Source: Staphylococcus succinus
Lineage (GTDB): Bacteria; Bacillota; Bacilli; Staphylococcales; Staphylococcaceae
Length of the DNA: 64,000 nucleotides
Reading direction: 5' to 3'
NCBI RefSeq assembly: GCF_029024945.1
Contig: NZ_CP118976.1
Location: forward strand, 62,001-126,000
Part shown: one piece after another, positions 62,770-64,000 of the stretch
Layout: the number at the start of each line of letters is the position of its first letter
Position numbering within the stretch: the first letter of the stretch is position 1
Notes under the pieces: generated by a model
What the model saw: only the letters and a program-made list of their open reading frames with translations
Database searches by the model: none
What the model was told of the DNA's origin: nothing
Program-made: the position numbers and the translations under genes

Positions 62770-64000
62770 TTAATATGAATAAGATGTAGTTTTGTCAGGT
62801 TGTGTAATTTCTAAATCTGTTAATGACGTGTTATAACTAGCGTGAAATTGTTCTAAAATATGCATTAAACTCTCATGCATGCGTTCAATTTGTGTTTCAT
62901 TGAGAAAAGCTGTTTTAAAGTCATAATCAACGTCTAATACATCTGAATTAATTCTGTTATGAAGGTGTACTTTTAAAGTGTTACCCATTGCGTCGTTGGA
63001 TAACCATTCGTGGCTGAATCCTTTGTTGTCTAGTGCCTTATCACGTTGTTGATTTTGATATGAGACGAAACAGGAACTTAACCCCTTGGCATGTTTATTG
63101 TCAGCAAGAATTTTAAGGAATGGGTATCTTTTATGTTTCATTAACCTGAAATTTTCCTGACGAATCATTTCGAGGTATATACCCACTGACGCATTGTAGT
63201 CTATATCTATGACGAAAGGCAACAATCTGGCAAATTGACCACAAATTGATTTTTCTTGATAAGTATTTCTATTATGAAATAACAAACTGATAGCATTATT
63301 GTTTGTATTCGTCGTATATCCCATATATAAATGTAGTAAAGATGAGAATAATGTACTCACACCGATAGAAAAGTCATCACAAATTTTATAAAGCATGCTT
63401 GCTCTATCTTTATTTAATTGATGTGATGAGCGAGATGCTGTGATGGGTGTCTCAGCTGTCGGAATCGGAAAGGCGCTCTGTTCATAGTTTGATAATTTAT
63501 TTAACCAATAGGCACGGTCACGTTCAAAGCGTGGTGACAATTGATATTGTTCATCTATTTTTACTGTTTCAAGGTAACTGTGATAATTGATTTGTGTTTC
63601 ATAGCCGGTAAGCTGTTTCATTATAAAATGATTTGTAATAGCCATGCTCCAACCATCTGAAATTAAATGATGGTGAAGTAGCATTATAGTATATTGATTG
63701 TTTGCGTTTTTAATAATTTTAAAGTCATAAAGTGGTTGATTATAATCAAACACACATCTATGTCTCTGTTCATTTAAATAGTTTTCATAATGTGTATAAT
63801 CACTAAATTCAATTAATGGAAATTCTTGAAATTGAAATGCTGTTATATACTGTTTTGTGATTTGATGAGAATTATCAATGCGTAATCTATAAGCGTCATA
63901 ATTTTCAATAAGTTGATTTAAACTTTCGTTAATAGCATTGTAAGTATAGTCGCCATCAATGTGAAGTAAAGTTAAAATATTATTGATGTTAGTATTTGGA
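62770..64000 (-). CDS. NRPS condensation domain protein, partial (5' end beyond the right edge)
   Basis: At least 409 residues, open at base 64000. The internal GTG at 63753 is not the start, because the frame continues upstream with homologous sequence (NTNINNILTLLHIDGDYTYN, HYENYLNEQRHRCVFDY). HHHLISDGWSM is the condensation motif, and the order and wording follow the N-terminal C domain of the 20825-25210 synthetase (SINNI, ILLLQHHIISDGWSM, FHNRNT/VLHNRNT). The protein stops just where an adenylation domain would begin (DLEITQPDKTTSYSY), so it is a stand-alone C domain or a truncated synthetase. About 25 N-terminal residues are estimated to be missing. Confidence 0.8.
   Translation of the reverse strand, partial: PNTNINNILTLLHIDGDYTYNAINESLNQLIENYDAYRLRIDNSHQITKQYITAFQFQEFPLIEFSDYTHYENYLNEQRHRCVFDYNQPLYDFKIIKNANNQYTIMLLHHHLISDGWSMAITNHFIMKQLTGYETQINYHSYLETVKIDEQYQLSPRFERDRAYWLNKLSNYEQSAFPIPTAETPITASRSSHQLNKDRASMLYKICDDFSIGVSTLFSSLLHLYMGYTTNTNNNAISLLFHNRNTYQEKSICGQFARLLPFVIDIDYNASVGIYLEMIRQENFRLMKHKRYPFLKILADNKHAKGLSSCFVSYQNQQRDKALDNKGFSHEWLSNDAMGNTLKVHLHNRINSDVLDVDYDFKTAFLNETQIERMHESLMHILEQFHASYNTSLTDLEITQPDKTTSYSY

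Noticed and set aside
1..64000. CRISPR arrays, insertion sequences, prophage, tRNA or rRNA genes
   Set aside because: No regularly spaced repeats, transposase or integrase-like proteins, phage genes or cloverleaf sequences were seen by eye in either strand.

Overview
The window is a low-GC, AT-rich firmicute chromosome segment whose proteins read as Staphylococcus: a staphylococcal-type tRNA-dihydrouridine synthase at the left edge, a staphylococcal PfpI protein, strong AGGAGG ribosome sites and TTG/GTG starts. It is not S. aureus-like, because it carries a complete de novo NAD set (nadA, nadB, nadC, nifS, nadR), a FloT-type flotillin and several catabolic modules. A coagulase-negative species is an inference. 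No rRNA, tRNA, insertion sequence or CRISPR array was seen. Gene order is that of an accessory, metabolic-island region.

Layout. 1-5.5 kb: edge of dus, decayed DNA, an MFS exporter with a leader ORF and terminator in front of it, then a PadR regulator with its operator and a TetX-like FAD monooxygenase. 6-7.4 kb: flotillin. 7.8-11 kb: a compact operon of a 29-residue cationic peptide, a CPBP metalloprotease, a small membrane protein, an ABC ATPase, an ABC permease and a 58-residue membrane peptide; this is the best candidate for an undescribed peptide system. 11-15.3 kb: electrophile/aldehyde defence (PfpI protein, two HxlR regulators, aldehyde dehydrogenase, zinc alcohol dehydrogenase). 15.4-19.8 kb: a BglG-controlled beta-glucoside PTS operon with a readable RAT/terminator. 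19.9-20.6 kb: sirtuin. 20.8-25.2 kb: a 1461-residue NRPS (C-A-PCP-C) with no release domain. 25.7-32.4 kb: galactitol-type PTS operon with its PRD regulator, two polyol dehydrogenases and an extra 49-residue ORF. 32.7-34.5 kb: YjiH membrane protein and a 43-residue charged protein. 34.8-38.8 kb: flavin monooxygenase, sodium symporter, TetR. 39-42.7 kb: acetoacetate decarboxylase, ketopantoate-reductase-like protein, LysR, CPBP protein. 42.8-44.7 kb: secreted nuclease-like protein. 45.1-48.7 kb: inositol-type operon (transporter, isomerase, dehydrogenase). 49.2-52.2 kb: adaptor plus ABC exporter. 52.5-53.6 kb: second alcohol dehydrogenase. 53.8-57.4 kb: secreted purple-acid-type phosphatase, lipoprotein, LytTR/DUF3021 pair. 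57.5-62.7 kb: NAD biosynthesis. 62.8 kb to the edge: a separate condensation domain related to the N-terminal one of the NRPS.

Regulation that can be read directly includes the PadR palindrome over its own promoter, two alcohol dehydrogenase promoters with the 19-bp spacer typical of MerR-family control but no MerR gene nearby, the BglG antiterminator target, a possible leader attenuator before the MFS gene, and two catabolic genes whose only good ribosome site points to an AUA start codon. These assignments were made by eye; no database search was possible.
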